A stretch of 36,863 nt of DNA, taken from NCBI RefSeq assembly GCF_004570525.1, contig NZ_SPPZ01000007.1, positions 1 through 36,863 of the forward strand, in the 5' to 3' direction. This DNA comes from Streptococcus sp. WM07. Its GTDB lineage: Bacteria; Bacillota; Bacilli; Lactobacillales; Streptococcaceae. Below, one piece after another: positions 26,423 to 34,467 of this stretch (positions are counted from its first letter, which is position 1; each line of letters starts with the position of its first letter). Under the pieces are notes generated by a model. The model worked only from the letters and a program-made list of their open reading frames with translations, made no database searches and was not told the DNA's origin. Made by a program: the position numbers and the translations under genes.

Positions 26423-27180
26423 TCGATTCCCTCTCTATATTCATGACTAAAATGAGAATGGTAGAGCTTTGAATAATAAAACTCTTCTCCCAAAAAGTCA
26501 CCCACTAAAATTAAAGCAGTTTTCCGGATTCCAGCCTCTTGCACCGCCTGAGCAATGGTTTCAAGAGTTCCAAACACTTGCTTTTCTTCCGGCCAAGTTG
26601 CTTTGTAAATGACCGCTACAGGGGTTGAAGATGGATATCCTCCTACTAACAACTCCTTCACGACTTCTTCAATCCCTTGAACAGATAAGAAAATCGCCAT
26701 TGAAGTTCGATGTTCAGCAAACCGCCTCAAGGATTCCCGTTCTGGGACAGGGGTCCGCCCTGCCATTCGCGTAATAATGAGACTCTGAGAAACCTCCGGA
26801 ACCGTGTATTCCGTACCAATACTAGAGGCAGCACCTAAGAAAGAAGAGACTCCAGGTGTGCAATCAAAGGCAATCCCTCTCTTTTTCATTTCCTCCGTTT
26901 GTTCTCGAATCGAACCATAAATGGAGAAATCCCCCGTTTGTAATCGAACGACATCTAGCCCTTTCTTCGTTCCTTCCTCCATCACATCCACAATCTCCAT
27001 CAAATGCATTGTGGCACTATCATAGAGAGCTGCCTCGGGCTTACAATAGGACAAAAGCTCCTTATTAATTAATGAGCCTGCATAAATCACAATATCTGCT
27101 GCTGCTAATTGCTTATAACCTTTCAGAGTAATTAATTCAACATCCCCTGGACCTGCACCTACAAAATGTACCTTACTCAT
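26419..27180 (-). CDS. cbiF: Cobalt-precorrin-4 C11-methyltransferase CbiF
   Basis: SAM-dependent methylation at C11. The 253-residue protein shows [69 protein letters not shown] and [15 protein letters not shown], all highly conserved in CbiF/CobM. The ATG overlaps the cbiT stop as ATGA. Confidence 0.96.
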   Translation of the reverse strand: MSKVHFVGAGPGDVELITLKGYKQLAAADIVIYAGSLINKELLSYCKPEAALYDSATMHLMEIVDVMEEGTKKGLDVVRLQTGDFSIYGSIREQTEEMKKRGIAFDCTPGVSSFLGAASSIGTEYTVPEVSQSLIITRMAGRTPVPERESLRRFAEHRTSMAIFLSVQGIEEVVKELLVGGYPSSTPVAVIYKATWPEEKQVFGTLETIAQAVQEAGIRKTALILVGDFLGEEFYYSKLYHSHFSHEYREGIE

Positions 27181-27743
27181 TCCGTTTCTTCCTTCTTTCT
27201 ACAAGATATAATCAGAGTTGGGTTCTGAGGTTTAAAATAGTGTCCCTTTCCCAACCCTGTCCAACGACTAGATTGAACCGAAATCATGTCTACTTCTACA
27301 AAATCTAGATGCTCTAGATATCCTATCGCTTCCAAAGCATTCTCAAGCAGAATAAAATTCAAGACTAGGCGACCTCCCGGCAGCAAAAGTTCCTGAGACC
27401 AGCTGACTATTTCTTGAAGATTCCCCCCGGAACCACCAACAAAAATCGCATCAAAATTCCCCTCTACTGGAATCGGAGCTAACCCCTCCAATAATTGTAT
27501 GTTTCGACACTGAAAATGCTGAAAATTCTGTTGACTAATATCGAGGGCAGCAGGATTTTTTTCGATTGCCGTCACTTCTAAATCTGGAAATTCCAGAGCC
27601 GCTTGGATGCTCACACTACCTGTTCCAGAACCAACATCCAGGAATCGTTTGGCTCCCTGCAATTCTAGTTTATCCAAGGTAATAGCCCGAACCTCCTCCT
27701 TAGTCATTGGTACTTTTGTTCGTAAAAAAAGCGAATCCTTCAT
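27177..27743 (-). CDS. cbiT: Cobalt-precorrin-6B C15-methyltransferase (decarboxylating) CbiT
   Basis: Methylates C15 and decarboxylates the C12 acetate. The 188-residue class I methyltransferase starts [20 protein letters not shown], closely like Salmonella CbiT, with SAM motif [16 protein letters not shown] and [13 protein letters not shown]. The start codon lies 44 bases inside cbiE, and only a weak GGTGGTG stands upstream, so translation is probably coupled to cbiE. A later ATG at 27707 has no ribosome-binding site and would remove conserved residues. Confidence 0.95.
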   Translation of the reverse strand: MKDSLFLRTKVPMTKEEVRAITLDKLELQGAKRFLDVGSGTGSVSIQAALEFPDLEVTAIEKNPAALDISQQNFQHFQCRNIQLLEGLAPIPVEGNFDAIFVGGSGGNLQEIVSWSQELLLPGGRLVLNFILLENALEAIGYLEHLDFVEVDMISVQSSRWTGLGKGHYFKPQNPTLIISCRKKEETE

Positions 27744-28341
27744 CTATAATCACCACCACATTCATCTTATAAGGTCGATCTTCCACCTGTTCTGCGGAAG
27801 AAATACTAACTTTTTCATCCGGATAACTTAAATTTTCACCAATAACCACCGTTTTTCTTAACCCTCTCTTCACCACTTCTTGTGCAATCTGATAAGGACC
27901 AAGTTGTTGATCCGTTACCAAAAACACTTTTGGAAGTGAAAGAAGAAAATCAAAATTCGGCTGCTTAGCATGGCTGCTACTCAAATAAGCATCGTTCATC
28001 GGTAAAGCGAGTCGACTAGCTAAATACTGCATTGAACTAATCCCAGGTTCCAGTAAGACCTGCCCTGGAAAGTTCTCTGTCAACCATTTCCCCAATCCAT
28101 AAACCAATGGATCCCCTGAAACCAAAAAGACAATCCGCCTCCCCTCTGGCTGTTGATGGAGGTAAGCTTTCAAATCTGCCAGTTTCTTAGGAGCAACCTG
28201 TCCCTTCTGTCGGAAATTTTGGGGAAGGGTGTCTAAGTGCCGCTGACTGCCTAAAATCAAATCTGCCTCTTGAAACCATGCCTCTTGACCTAATAGACCA
28301 TAATGTAAATCACCAGGACCAATTCCTACTACTCGTATCAT
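27700..28341 (-). CDS. cbiE: Cobalt-precorrin-7 C5-methyltransferase CbiE
   Basis: Methylates C5. I place the start at ATG 28341 (MIRVVGIGPGDLHYG) because GAGGA lies 6 bases upstream and it forms an ATGA overlap with the cbiD stop; an ATG two codons earlier abuts the ribosome-binding site. Family motifs are GIGPGD, LILGSQRHLD, VFLVSGDPLVYGLGKWL and EPGISSMQYLASRLALP. About 213 residues; in many organisms CbiE and CbiT are fused, here they are separate but overlapping. Confidence 0.94.
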   Translation of the reverse strand: MIRVVGIGPGDLHYGLLGQEAWFQEADLILGSQRHLDTLPQNFRQKGQVAPKKLADLKAYLHQQPEGRRIVFLVSGDPLVYGLGKWLTENFPGQVLLEPGISSMQYLASRLALPMNDAYLSSSHAKQPNFDFLLSLPKVFLVTDQQLGPYQIAQEVVKRGLRKTVVIGENLSYPDEKVSISSAEQVEDRPYKMNVVVIIDEGFAFFTNKSTND

Positions 28342-29462
28342 AACCATTCCTCAATTAACTTCTCCATAGGCTGACTAGATGCTAAATAAGTATTCGCAGA
28401 GCCAAACAAAATAACATCTATAGTGACCTGCGGATTTCGATTCCTCAATAGACGCATAGATTTTGATTGAATCTTGTCCACCAAGACTTGGTAAACTTCT
28501 TGGAATCCATATTGCTCAATCAATTGGCAGGCAGCATCTGTCGTCAGGCAGCTATCTATCTCTCTTAACAGCTCTAGGGGAGCCCCCAGTAACGCTACAT
28601 TCGCAATCAGTGTCTCAATCCTAGCGTCTGCATCCTTGCTATGAGTAGAAAAAGTCCCTGAGGCAACCTTGACAAATTTACCAATATGACCAATCATCAG
28701 AATTCTCTCAAATCCAATCCGCTGTGCCTCTTTTAAAACATGTCCAATAAAATTACTCATATTTACTATTTTGTGCTTTGAAAATCCTAAAATAGTACAA
28801 GCAAAATCTTCACCATAATTTCCCGGAACTAAAATCACCGAAGTTGAGCCATTTTTAAAAAGCATGGTTAATTCGACTGTAATAGCTGCTTTCCAACTAT
28901 CCTCCGACATCGGATTCACAATCCCCGTCGTCCCAAGTATTGATATACCACCTTCAATACCTAGTCGTGAATTATAGGTTAACCTTGCAGTTTCTTCTCC
29001 TTTAGGGACTGAAATCAGAATATCTGCCCCTAAATCTACCCCTAAAATTTCACGAACCTGTTTTTCTATCTGCTGACGAGGAGTCTTATTGATAGCAGCC
29101 ATTCCTATTTCCAGAGCTAATCCAGGCTTGGTTACACGACCAACCCCTGTTCCCCCTTCAATCTGTATCTGGTTACAATCCTCTCTAAGCGTGACTTCAG
29201 AGTATATCAGCAATCCATGTGTAGCGTCTGCATCATCTCCACCATCTTTGCGAATAGCAGCCCGAGCCCACTTATCAGAAAATTGGGCATCTTCCACATG
29301 TAGAACCAAATCTACACCAGAAGCCGTTTTTACCTCCACTTTTTCCAGCAACTCTTGTTGTAGAATCATATGAGTAGCAGCAAGGCTTGCCGCTGTAGCA
29401 CAGGTACCTGTGGTATAACCTTTTCTCAGTTTCTTCCCATTGGCATAAACATAATCTTCCAT
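28338..29462 (-). CDS. cbiD: Cobalt-precorrin-5B C1-methyltransferase CbiD
   Basis: Methylates C1. The start is ATG 29462 (MEDYVYANGKKLRKGYTTGTCA) with AGGTGA 5 bases upstream; a GTG at 29471 directly after the cbiC stop is an alternative. The 374-residue protein has the diagnostic GYTTGTCATAASLA, RKDGGDDADATHG, GGTGVGRVTKPGL, GGISILGTTGIVNPMSEDSW and IGHIGKFVKVASGTFSTHSK motifs. Confidence 0.96.
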   Translation of the reverse strand: MEDYVYANGKKLRKGYTTGTCATAASLAATHMILQQELLEKVEVKTASGVDLVLHVEDAQFSDKWARAAIRKDGGDDADATHGLLIYSEVTLREDCNQIQIEGGTGVGRVTKPGLALEIGMAAINKTPRQQIEKQVREILGVDLGADILISVPKGEETARLTYNSRLGIEGGISILGTTGIVNPMSEDSWKAAITVELTMLFKNGSTSVILVPGNYGEDFACTILGFSKHKIVNMSNFIGHVLKEAQRIGFERILMIGHIGKFVKVASGTFSTHSKDADARIETLIANVALLGAPLELLREIDSCLTTDAACQLIEQYGFQEVYQVLVDKIQSKSMRLLRNRNPQVTIDVILFGSANTYLASSQPMEKLIEEWL

Positions 29463-29471
29463 CAGTTTCAC

Positions 29472-30785
29472 CTATTCCAACTTCATTTGCTCCAGAATTG
29501 CATTGACAATGGATGCTGCGATTCCACTTCCTCCCTTAGCTCCTAATGCGGCAATGGATGGTATCTCGCTTTCATGAAGTTGCTGTTTTGATTCAGCTGC
29601 TCCAACAAACCCAACAGGGACTCCAATAACAGCTTCTGGATGTAGGCGACCTTCTTCAACCATATCTAACACTTTAAATATTGAGGTTGGAGCATTGCCA
29701 AAAACAAAAATTTTAGGCCCTTCAATCTTAGCTGCGTGCTCTACTGCGGCCATTGAACGGGTAATCTTTTTTTGCTTGGCCTCTTCGAATATTTCCGGTC
29801 GGTTAACCAAGCACTCATAACGTACTCCCCAGCTATCCAAAGCTTCCGTGTCTAGTCCAGCCAATACCATAGTTGTATCCGAAAAGAGATAGCCTCCCTG
29901 ACGTATAACAGATTGAATCGCTTCAAGAACTTGTTTGCTAAACACCAAATTATTCGCGTAATCTTGATCCGCAGAAGTAGTAATAACTCTGGAAACAATA
30001 GCTGCATGACTAGGATCCATTGCCTTGGTCAATGCATCCGTATCAATTGCACCAAGATTTAATTGCTGATATTTATAGTCTCCAGATGCCTCTGTATCCA
30101 CAGAAGATTCTTTATCCGGTGTCGCATAACGTTTATAATCTTGCGTCTCAACCAGCTGTAGTTGATAGAGCACCGCGTTAATAGTTGAAACCACAATTGT
30201 AGAGCCTCCCTTAGCCCCACGACTCCTTAACCAAGGAAAGGTGCTCTCAGTTAACAATTCCTTATCCATCCGTGCTCTGGAGTAACCTGTCGTTAAAGCC
30301 AGTACAGCCTGAATAGACGTTTTCTTTTTCTCTAAATGAGGTAATAGTACTTCTAGAACTCCTGACGCTGTTCCCAAAGCCAAGAGAGTCGGTCTCTCAT
30401 CCGAGAACGACAGAATCTTTGTAACTAACCGTTCCTCCTCATCACTCCGTAGTTCTCGACCAATAACCTCATGCTCCAATAGATTTTCATAGGATACCTC
30501 TAACTGATCTAAAACCCTTTTGTTTATCCCATTTAGAGATAAGGGAGAATCCGTTATGATTTTTCCTTTATTTTGAAAAATAAACATCAACTTCTCCAAG
30601 ATATCCGAAGAGAATTCCAAATTAAAAAGATAGTCGAAATCTCCAGAAGTATGGATAGCCCGCTTAATAATGGACTCCTCCATCTCATTGTGAAACTGAT
30701 AACCCGGATAGTCACGGTCAATCTGTTCTTGAATTAATCGAAAACTCTTTGCTTCGATAGACGATGGATTCTTAATATAAGTCAT
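29472..30785 (-). CDS. cbiC: Double-domain cobalt-precorrin-8 methylmutase CbiC
   Basis: CbiC moves the C11 methyl to C12, giving cobyrinate. The usual protein has about 210 residues; this one has 437 in a single frame, two CbiC domains joined by a polar linker (about 212-245). Domain 1 (1-211) keeps the N-terminal IKNPSSIEAKSF and the catalytic-type histidine His45 in IKRAIHTSGDFDY. It has lost ITRSMAA, GNAPTA (now GTASGV, 138-143) and GVPVGFVGAAESK (now ALTTGYSRARMDK). Domain 2 (about 246-437) has Thr269 at the histidine position but keeps ITRSMAAV (341-348), GNAPTS (363-368) and GVPVGFVGAAESK (388-400). One composite active site is the likely result. AGGAGG precedes the ATG. Confidence 0.93.
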   Translation of the reverse strand: MTYIKNPSSIEAKSFRLIQEQIDRDYPGYQFHNEMEESIIKRAIHTSGDFDYLFNLEFSSDILEKLMFIFQNKGKIITDSPLSLNGINKRVLDQLEVSYENLLEHEVIGRELRSDEEERLVTKILSFSDERPTLLALGTASGVLEVLLPHLEKKKTSIQAVLALTTGYSRARMDKELLTESTFPWLRSRGAKGGSTIVVSTINAVLYQLQLVETQDYKRYATPDKESSVDTEASGDYKYQQLNLGAIDTDALTKAMDPSHAAIVSRVITTSADQDYANNLVFSKQVLEAIQSVIRQGGYLFSDTTMVLAGLDTEALDSWGVRYECLVNRPEIFEEAKQKKITRSMAAVEHAAKIEGPKIFVFGNAPTSIFKVLDMVEEGRLHPEAVIGVPVGFVGAAESKQQLHESEIPSIAALGAKGGSGIAASIVNAILEQMKLE

Positions 30786-30793
30786 AGAACCTC

Positions 30794-31744
30794 CTAAAAA
30801 TCAAAGAAAAAACGAAGGAGCAAATAGGATATAAAAAATATACATACTGTTAGATAGAGTAAGTGAACGGTGGCAGGGATATCCTTCGCTCGAGCAGGAC
30901 GCCTATCCTCACCAATACTGGGCTTTTCAACCCATTGACCATGATAAATGTGGGGTCCTCCTAATTTAATTCCCAAGGCCCCCGCCACAACAGCTTCCGA
31001 AAAGGCACTATTTGGACTCGCATGCTGATAACGATCCCGCCAACCAATTTTCCAAGCAGATTGCCAATCAAGATTTGTAAGACAGGTTCCTAGTAACATA
31101 CATATCCACGTTAAACGTGCCGGAATCAGATTTAACAAATCATCCATTTTAGCAGATACAAAACCGATTTCCCGATATTTTTCAGTCTTATATCCCACCA
31201 TCGAATCCAGGGTATTCACAGCCTTGTATCCAATTGCCCAAATGGGACCTCCTAGAATTAGAAAAAATAAGGGACCAATAACACCGTCACTTGTGTTTTC
31301 TGCAACTGTTTCAACAGTCGCTTTCACGATTTCATCAGAAGTTAATTCAGATGTATCCCGCCCCACAATCATTCCAACCTGTTGACGAGCCTCTTGCAGC
31401 GTTCCTTCCAATAACGTGCTATATACTTTTTGAGCTTCTAATGCAAGACTTTTAGTTGCCAAACAAGTATAGGCTAGGTACATCCACACTATTGAAAAGA
31501 CATAGACGGATAAAGATTTAGCAATTTCTAAAATCAACCATGTCAAAAAGACACTCAAACCAACGGTACTAATCCATAGGAAAAATCCAAATATGTACCC
31601 GGATACTGGAATCCGATGCCGCAAACTGTTAAACCATGTGATATAATTTCCCATACATTTCACTGGATGGGGCCAATCATAAGGATCCCCAAGTAGCCAA
31701 TCTAGAACAAGGGCTCCCAAAATGAGCCAATCAGTTTGAAGCAT
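30794..31744 (-). CDS. cbiB: Adenosylcobinamide-phosphate synthase CbiB
   Basis: Membrane protein attaching aminopropanol phosphate to adenosylcobyric acid. The start is ATG 31744 (MLQTDWLILGALVLDWLLGDP) with GTGAGG upstream, overlapping the cbiA end by 14 bases; an in-frame TTG at 31756 is less likely. Motifs are DWLLGDPYDWPHPVKCMG, IVGRDTSELTSDEIVKATVETVAENTSDG (in part), PLFFLILGG, KAVNTLDSMVGYKTEKY and ASPNSAFSEAVVAGALGI. About 316 residues with four to five hydrophobic stretches. Confidence 0.95.
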   Translation of the reverse strand: MLQTDWLILGALVLDWLLGDPYDWPHPVKCMGNYITWFNSLRHRIPVSGYIFGFFLWISTVGLSVFLTWLILEIAKSLSVYVFSIVWMYLAYTCLATKSLALEAQKVYSTLLEGTLQEARQQVGMIVGRDTSELTSDEIVKATVETVAENTSDGVIGPLFFLILGGPIWAIGYKAVNTLDSMVGYKTEKYREIGFVSAKMDDLLNLIPARLTWICMLLGTCLTNLDWQSAWKIGWRDRYQHASPNSAFSEAVVAGALGIKLGGPHIYHGQWVEKPSIGEDRRPARAKDIPATVHLLYLTVCIFFISYLLLRFFFDF

Positions 31745-33098
31745 GAACCTCACCAATCCAATCTAACCATAAATCCACCATTTCTGGTTGTTGATAAAAA
31801 TGAAGGTGGAGATAAGAGGCAAAAGTATGACCTTTTTGATAGCCCCCTGACCAAGCAGCAACCTGTTGACCATCACGATATTTTTCCAGATTCAGCACCG
31901 TTGGCTCATTCGTTTCAAAAGTAGAATGATGAAACTCATGCCCTTTTAATAAGGTTCCTACTGGACCAAATAAACTGCTCTCTAGGGTTTTAGCCTGACA
32001 ATACCCAAAACGCTGAAGTCTTTGAGTCATCCTACTGCTTCCATCGAAGATACCGACCATCTCAAACTTCCGACCATCTTTCTCCAAATCCTTACCAAGG
32101 TACATCAAGCCTCCACATTCTCCATAAATCGGAATTCCTTGAACATGTGCACGAAAAACAGACTTACGAAAAGAGTGATTGGCTTCTAACTCCTCTGCAA
32201 ATATTTCTGGAAAACCACCGCCAAAATAATAAGCATCCGCAGGCGGTAACTCTTTGTCTGCTAGAGGACTAAATGGAATTAAGGTAACTCCCTTCTCCCT
32301 CAATAATTCCAGATTATCCTCATAATAAAAATGGAAAGCTGAATCTAATGCATAACCAATACGTAGAGCAGGCTTCTCAGTTGACGGAAGAGAAAAACTG
32401 GTCTTCGTCAATGGACGCTCTATTACATCAAGCAGGCGATTCAGATCTACAGTCTTTTCAATCTCTTGACCAAAATAGGCTAACTGTTGATCGATGGCAT
32501 CCAATTCCAAATCAGGAATTAGACCCAAATGCCTGGATGGCAAGACTAGCTCCTGATTTTTAGTCAAATACCCTAAAACAGGTATCTCCGTATAACGTTC
32601 AATGGCGCCTTTTATCAACTCAAAATGCATCTGAGAGCCAACTCGATTCACAATAACACCAACCAAGTCGAGATCAGAATCAAACGTAGAAAATCCATGA
32701 ACGAGGGCTGCCGCTGAAGTAGAGGTAGCCTTCCCATCAATGACCAATACAACTGGTAATTTTAGGATTTTAGCAATACTGGCCGAGGAAGCAAAATCTT
32801 TATCAGTTCCCAAGCCATCAAACAGCCCCATTACTCCCTCAACCAAAGCCACGTCAACACCATCTAGTTGTTTCTGATAGAGGTACGACAGGCGTGTCGG
32901 ATCATCAATCATGAACTGATCTAAATTCCGAGAAACTCTCTGACAAATCCGACTATGGTAAGCGCTATCAATATAATCTGGTCCCACTTTATAAGGTTGT
33001 ACAGTGTAGCCCTGATTCTTTAAAGCCTGAAGTAATCCAAGGGTCACAGTCGTTTTTCCAACTCCACTAGATGGAGCAGCTATCATAACCTGTTTCAT
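31731..33098 (-). CDS. cbiA: Cobyrinate a,c-diamide synthase CbiA
   Basis: First gene of the operon; glutamine-dependent amidation of the a and c acetates. The start is ATG 33098 (MKQVMIAAPSSGVGKTTVT) with AGGAGGGG right upstream. The frame runs 21 codons further, but those codons coincide with the leader terminator. The 455-residue protein has the P-loop PSSGVGKTT (9-17), KVGPDYIDSAYH, EGVMGLFDG, a glutaminase domain with FGGGFPE and nucleophile Cys328 in YGECGGLMYLG, and HEFHHS. Confidence 0.96.
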   Translation of the reverse strand: MKQVMIAAPSSGVGKTTVTLGLLQALKNQGYTVQPYKVGPDYIDSAYHSRICQRVSRNLDQFMIDDPTRLSYLYQKQLDGVDVALVEGVMGLFDGLGTDKDFASSASIAKILKLPVVLVIDGKATSTSAAALVHGFSTFDSDLDLVGVIVNRVGSQMHFELIKGAIERYTEIPVLGYLTKNQELVLPSRHLGLIPDLELDAIDQQLAYFGQEIEKTVDLNRLLDVIERPLTKTSFSLPSTEKPALRIGYALDSAFHFYYEDNLELLREKGVTLIPFSPLADKELPPADAYYFGGGFPEIFAEELEANHSFRKSVFRAHVQGIPIYGECGGLMYLGKDLEKDGRKFEMVGIFDGSSRMTQRLQRFGYCQAKTLESSLFGPVGTLLKGHEFHHSTFETNEPTVLNLEKYRDGQQVAAWSGGYQKGHTFASYLHLHFYQQPEMVDLWLDWIGEVHASN

Positions 33099-33100
33099 AT

Positions 33101-33108
33101 CCCCTCCT
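33101..33108 (-). promoter_or_regulatory. cbiA ribosome-binding site, directly after terminator U-run
   Basis: AGGAGGGG lies two bases before the cbiA ATG-proximal AT and fixes the start at 33098 rather than the upstream in-frame codon. It begins immediately after the seven-T run of the leader terminator, so terminated transcripts end just short of it. Confidence 0.85.
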
Positions 33109-33147
33109 AAAAAAATAAGCCACAAGAAATACTGTTTCTTGTAGCTT
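33109..33147 (-). terminator. Leader terminator (attenuator) before cbiA
   Basis: Read on the minus strand, AAGCTACAAGAAA (33147-33135) pairs with TTTCTTGTGGCTT (33129-33117) in a 13-bp stem with one G-T wobble and a CAGTA loop, followed after TA by seven Ts (33115-33109). It lies between the operon promoter and the first gene, so it must be bypassed for expression of the roughly 32.7-kb operon. This is seen directly; that it regulates by attenuation is inference. Confidence 0.85.
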
Positions 33148-33180
33148 CGTTGCTCATTCAATTACTGCACGCCATTGTGC
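33143..33180 (-). promoter_or_regulatory. Candidate tandem hexaloop hairpins (ANTAR-type antitermination target)
   Basis: On the minus strand the leader begins with a hairpin GCAC-AATGGC-GTGC (33180-33167), a 4-bp stem with a six-base loop that has A at position 1 and G at position 4. Twelve bases on, AGC-AACGAA-GCT (33154-33143) offers a second hexaloop with A1 and G4, and its 3' part overlaps the 5' arm of the terminator. An alternative second hairpin is TTG-AATGAG-CAA (33161-33150), also A1/G4. Two A1/G4 hexaloops, the second overlapping a terminator, is the architecture recognised by ANTAR proteins such as EutV. The second stems are only 3 bp, so this remains a candidate. Confidence 0.55.
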
Positions 33181-33192
33181 TTTCTATATCAA

Positions 33193-33221
33193 ACTATACT
33201 ATATTAAATAAGATTTGTCAA
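33193..33221 (-). promoter_or_regulatory. Sigma-A promoter of the cobalamin operon
   Basis: On the minus strand a perfect TTGACA (33221-33216) is followed after 17 bases by TATAGT (33198-33193). Transcription should start near 33186, only a few bases before the first leader hairpin, leaving a leader of about 88 bases before the cbiA ATG. No other promoter this good was noticed within the operon. Confidence 0.85.
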
Positions 33222-33365
33222 TAAATTTTGAAAACGGATTCATTTCATTAATCAAAATTCCCAATCACTGTGATCAAATAATCATTAAATCACTTTCACT
33301 CCAACTTTCATTACTTCAAGAATTCTAGCTCCCTTTCAAAAATGTTTTCGAAAAAAGGTTACGAC
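33222..33365. other. AT-rich spacer upstream of the cobalamin promoter, with a small palindrome
   Basis: This stretch between the glxK terminator and the cob -35 box holds no credible gene. It contains the perfect 11-base palindrome ATCACTGTGAT (33264-33274), centred about 50 bases upstream of the -35 hexamer, a plausible place for an activator site (for example a PocR-type regulator), but nothing identifies the protein. There is no B12-box or other riboswitch core. Confidence 0.4.
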
Positions 33366-33393
33366 AAAAAGCCAACAGAATTTGTTAGCTTTT
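33366..33393 (-). terminator. Terminator of glxK
   Basis: On the minus strand AAAAGCTAACA (33393-33383) pairs with TGTTGGCTTTT (33377-33367) around an AATTC loop, an 11-bp stem with one wobble ending in a T-run. It begins 8 bases after the glxK stop, separating glxK from the cobalamin operon promoter. Confidence 0.8.
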
Positions 33394-33400
33394 GACTTTT

Positions 33401-34444
33401 TTAAAATAGGTAGCGGGTAGTGATGATATTTTTAACAAGGGATTGAAGATTTACCAGGGTGCGTTCAGTTTCCATAGCCTGCTGTAGAGAAACGACTTCC
33501 TTTTGAATAGAAAAGGTTGCAAGGAAAGCCTCCTCAAATCCCTGAACTTCGTCCACACTTCCGCTTAAAGCGATAACAGGGACACCAGCTTTTTTTGCCA
33601 TTCGTGCGACTCCAATCGGAACCTTCCCGTTCAAAGTCTGCTGATCCAAACGGCCTTCTCCTGTGAAAATCAAATCCGCTCCCTGGATGGCTTGAGCTAA
33701 GCCTAATTTTTCAGCAATAAAAGGGTAACCAGCCTCCAATTCTCCACCTAGGAGTGCCAAAGCACCTCCAAGACCACCTGCTGCTCCTGTTCCTGGAATC
33801 TTCTGAAGATCTATTCCCGTTTCCTGTTTCATCTGTTTGACAAACGCTTGAGCCACTAAATCCATAGCTTTTACTTGCTCCGGACTGGCACCTTTTTGGG
33901 GACCAAAGACCACCGCATACCCTTGAGAGCCAGCATAAGGATTAGAGACATCCGTTAACCCCCGTAAACGAATCTGGCTGAGATGACTACGCTCCTCATC
34001 CGTTAACGCATTCAGTAAACCACGGCCTCCATCCGAACTGCCACTCCCACCAAGAGTCAAGACCAACTCCTGACACCCCCGTGACAAAGCATCCCGCAAT
34101 AGAACGGCTAGCCCCATACTTGTCGCACGTTCCACCGTTTCTGATGATGGAGTCATTTTATCAATTCCAATAACACGCGCCGACTCCACATACGCTGTTT
34201 GACCACTAATAAAGTAAGAAGCCACAATCGGTCGTTCCAATAAATCGACCGTCTCAACATCCACCCAAAAACCATCTAACCTCTGAGCCAGAGCATCCAA
34301 GGTTCCCTCTCCCCCATCCGCGATGGGAATTGTCATCACTTCTGCATCTGGTAACATTTCTAAAATCCCAGCCTTGGCAGCTTGGTTCAACTGATTCGAC
34401 GTTGCAGATCCTTTAAAGGAATCAATGGCTACTAAAAATTTCAT
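33401..34444 (-). CDS. glxK: Glycerate kinase (GlxK/GarK family)
   Basis: Phosphorylates glycerate with ATP. The start is ATG 34444 (MKFLVAIDSFKGSATSNQ) with AGAGGAGGT 6 bases upstream. The 347-residue protein has the family landmarks IPIADGGEGTLDAL, TLGGSGSSDGGRGLLNAL, FGPQKGASPEQV, PGTGAAGGLGGAL, IFTGEGRLDQQTLNGKVP and ALSGSV. It has its own promoter and terminator and lies between dhaKLM and the cob operon, on the same strand. A link with three-carbon (glycerol or propanediol) metabolism is plausible but not shown. Confidence 0.93.
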   Translation of the reverse strand: MKFLVAIDSFKGSATSNQLNQAAKAGILEMLPDAEVMTIPIADGGEGTLDALAQRLDGFWVDVETVDLLERPIVASYFISGQTAYVESARVIGIDKMTPSSETVERATSMGLAVLLRDALSRGCQELVLTLGGSGSSDGGRGLLNALTDEERSHLSQIRLRGLTDVSNPYAGSQGYAVVFGPQKGASPEQVKAMDLVAQAFVKQMKQETGIDLQKIPGTGAAGGLGGALALLGGELEAGYPFIAEKLGLAQAIQGADLIFTGEGRLDQQTLNGKVPIGVARMAKKAGVPVIALSGSVDEVQGFEEAFLATFSIQKEVVSLQQAMETERTLVNLQSLVKNIITTRYLF

Positions 34445-34467
34445 AGACAGACCTCCTCTCAAATCTC

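Noticed and set aside
29089-29373. 94-codon plus-strand frame opposite cbiD
   Set aside because: It is the shadow of a highly conserved gene; composition and lack of a ribosome-binding site give no support.
33099-33161. N-terminal extension of CbiA reading through the leader terminator
   Set aside because: The codons have no family similarity, coincide with the hairpin and U-run, and a strong AGGAGGGG directs initiation at 33098.
33241-33300. Minus-strand TGGGAATTTTGATTAA, faintly like part of a cobalamin riboswitch core
   Set aside because: It lies upstream of the promoter, so it is not in the transcript, and the B12-box and the other conserved helices are absent.
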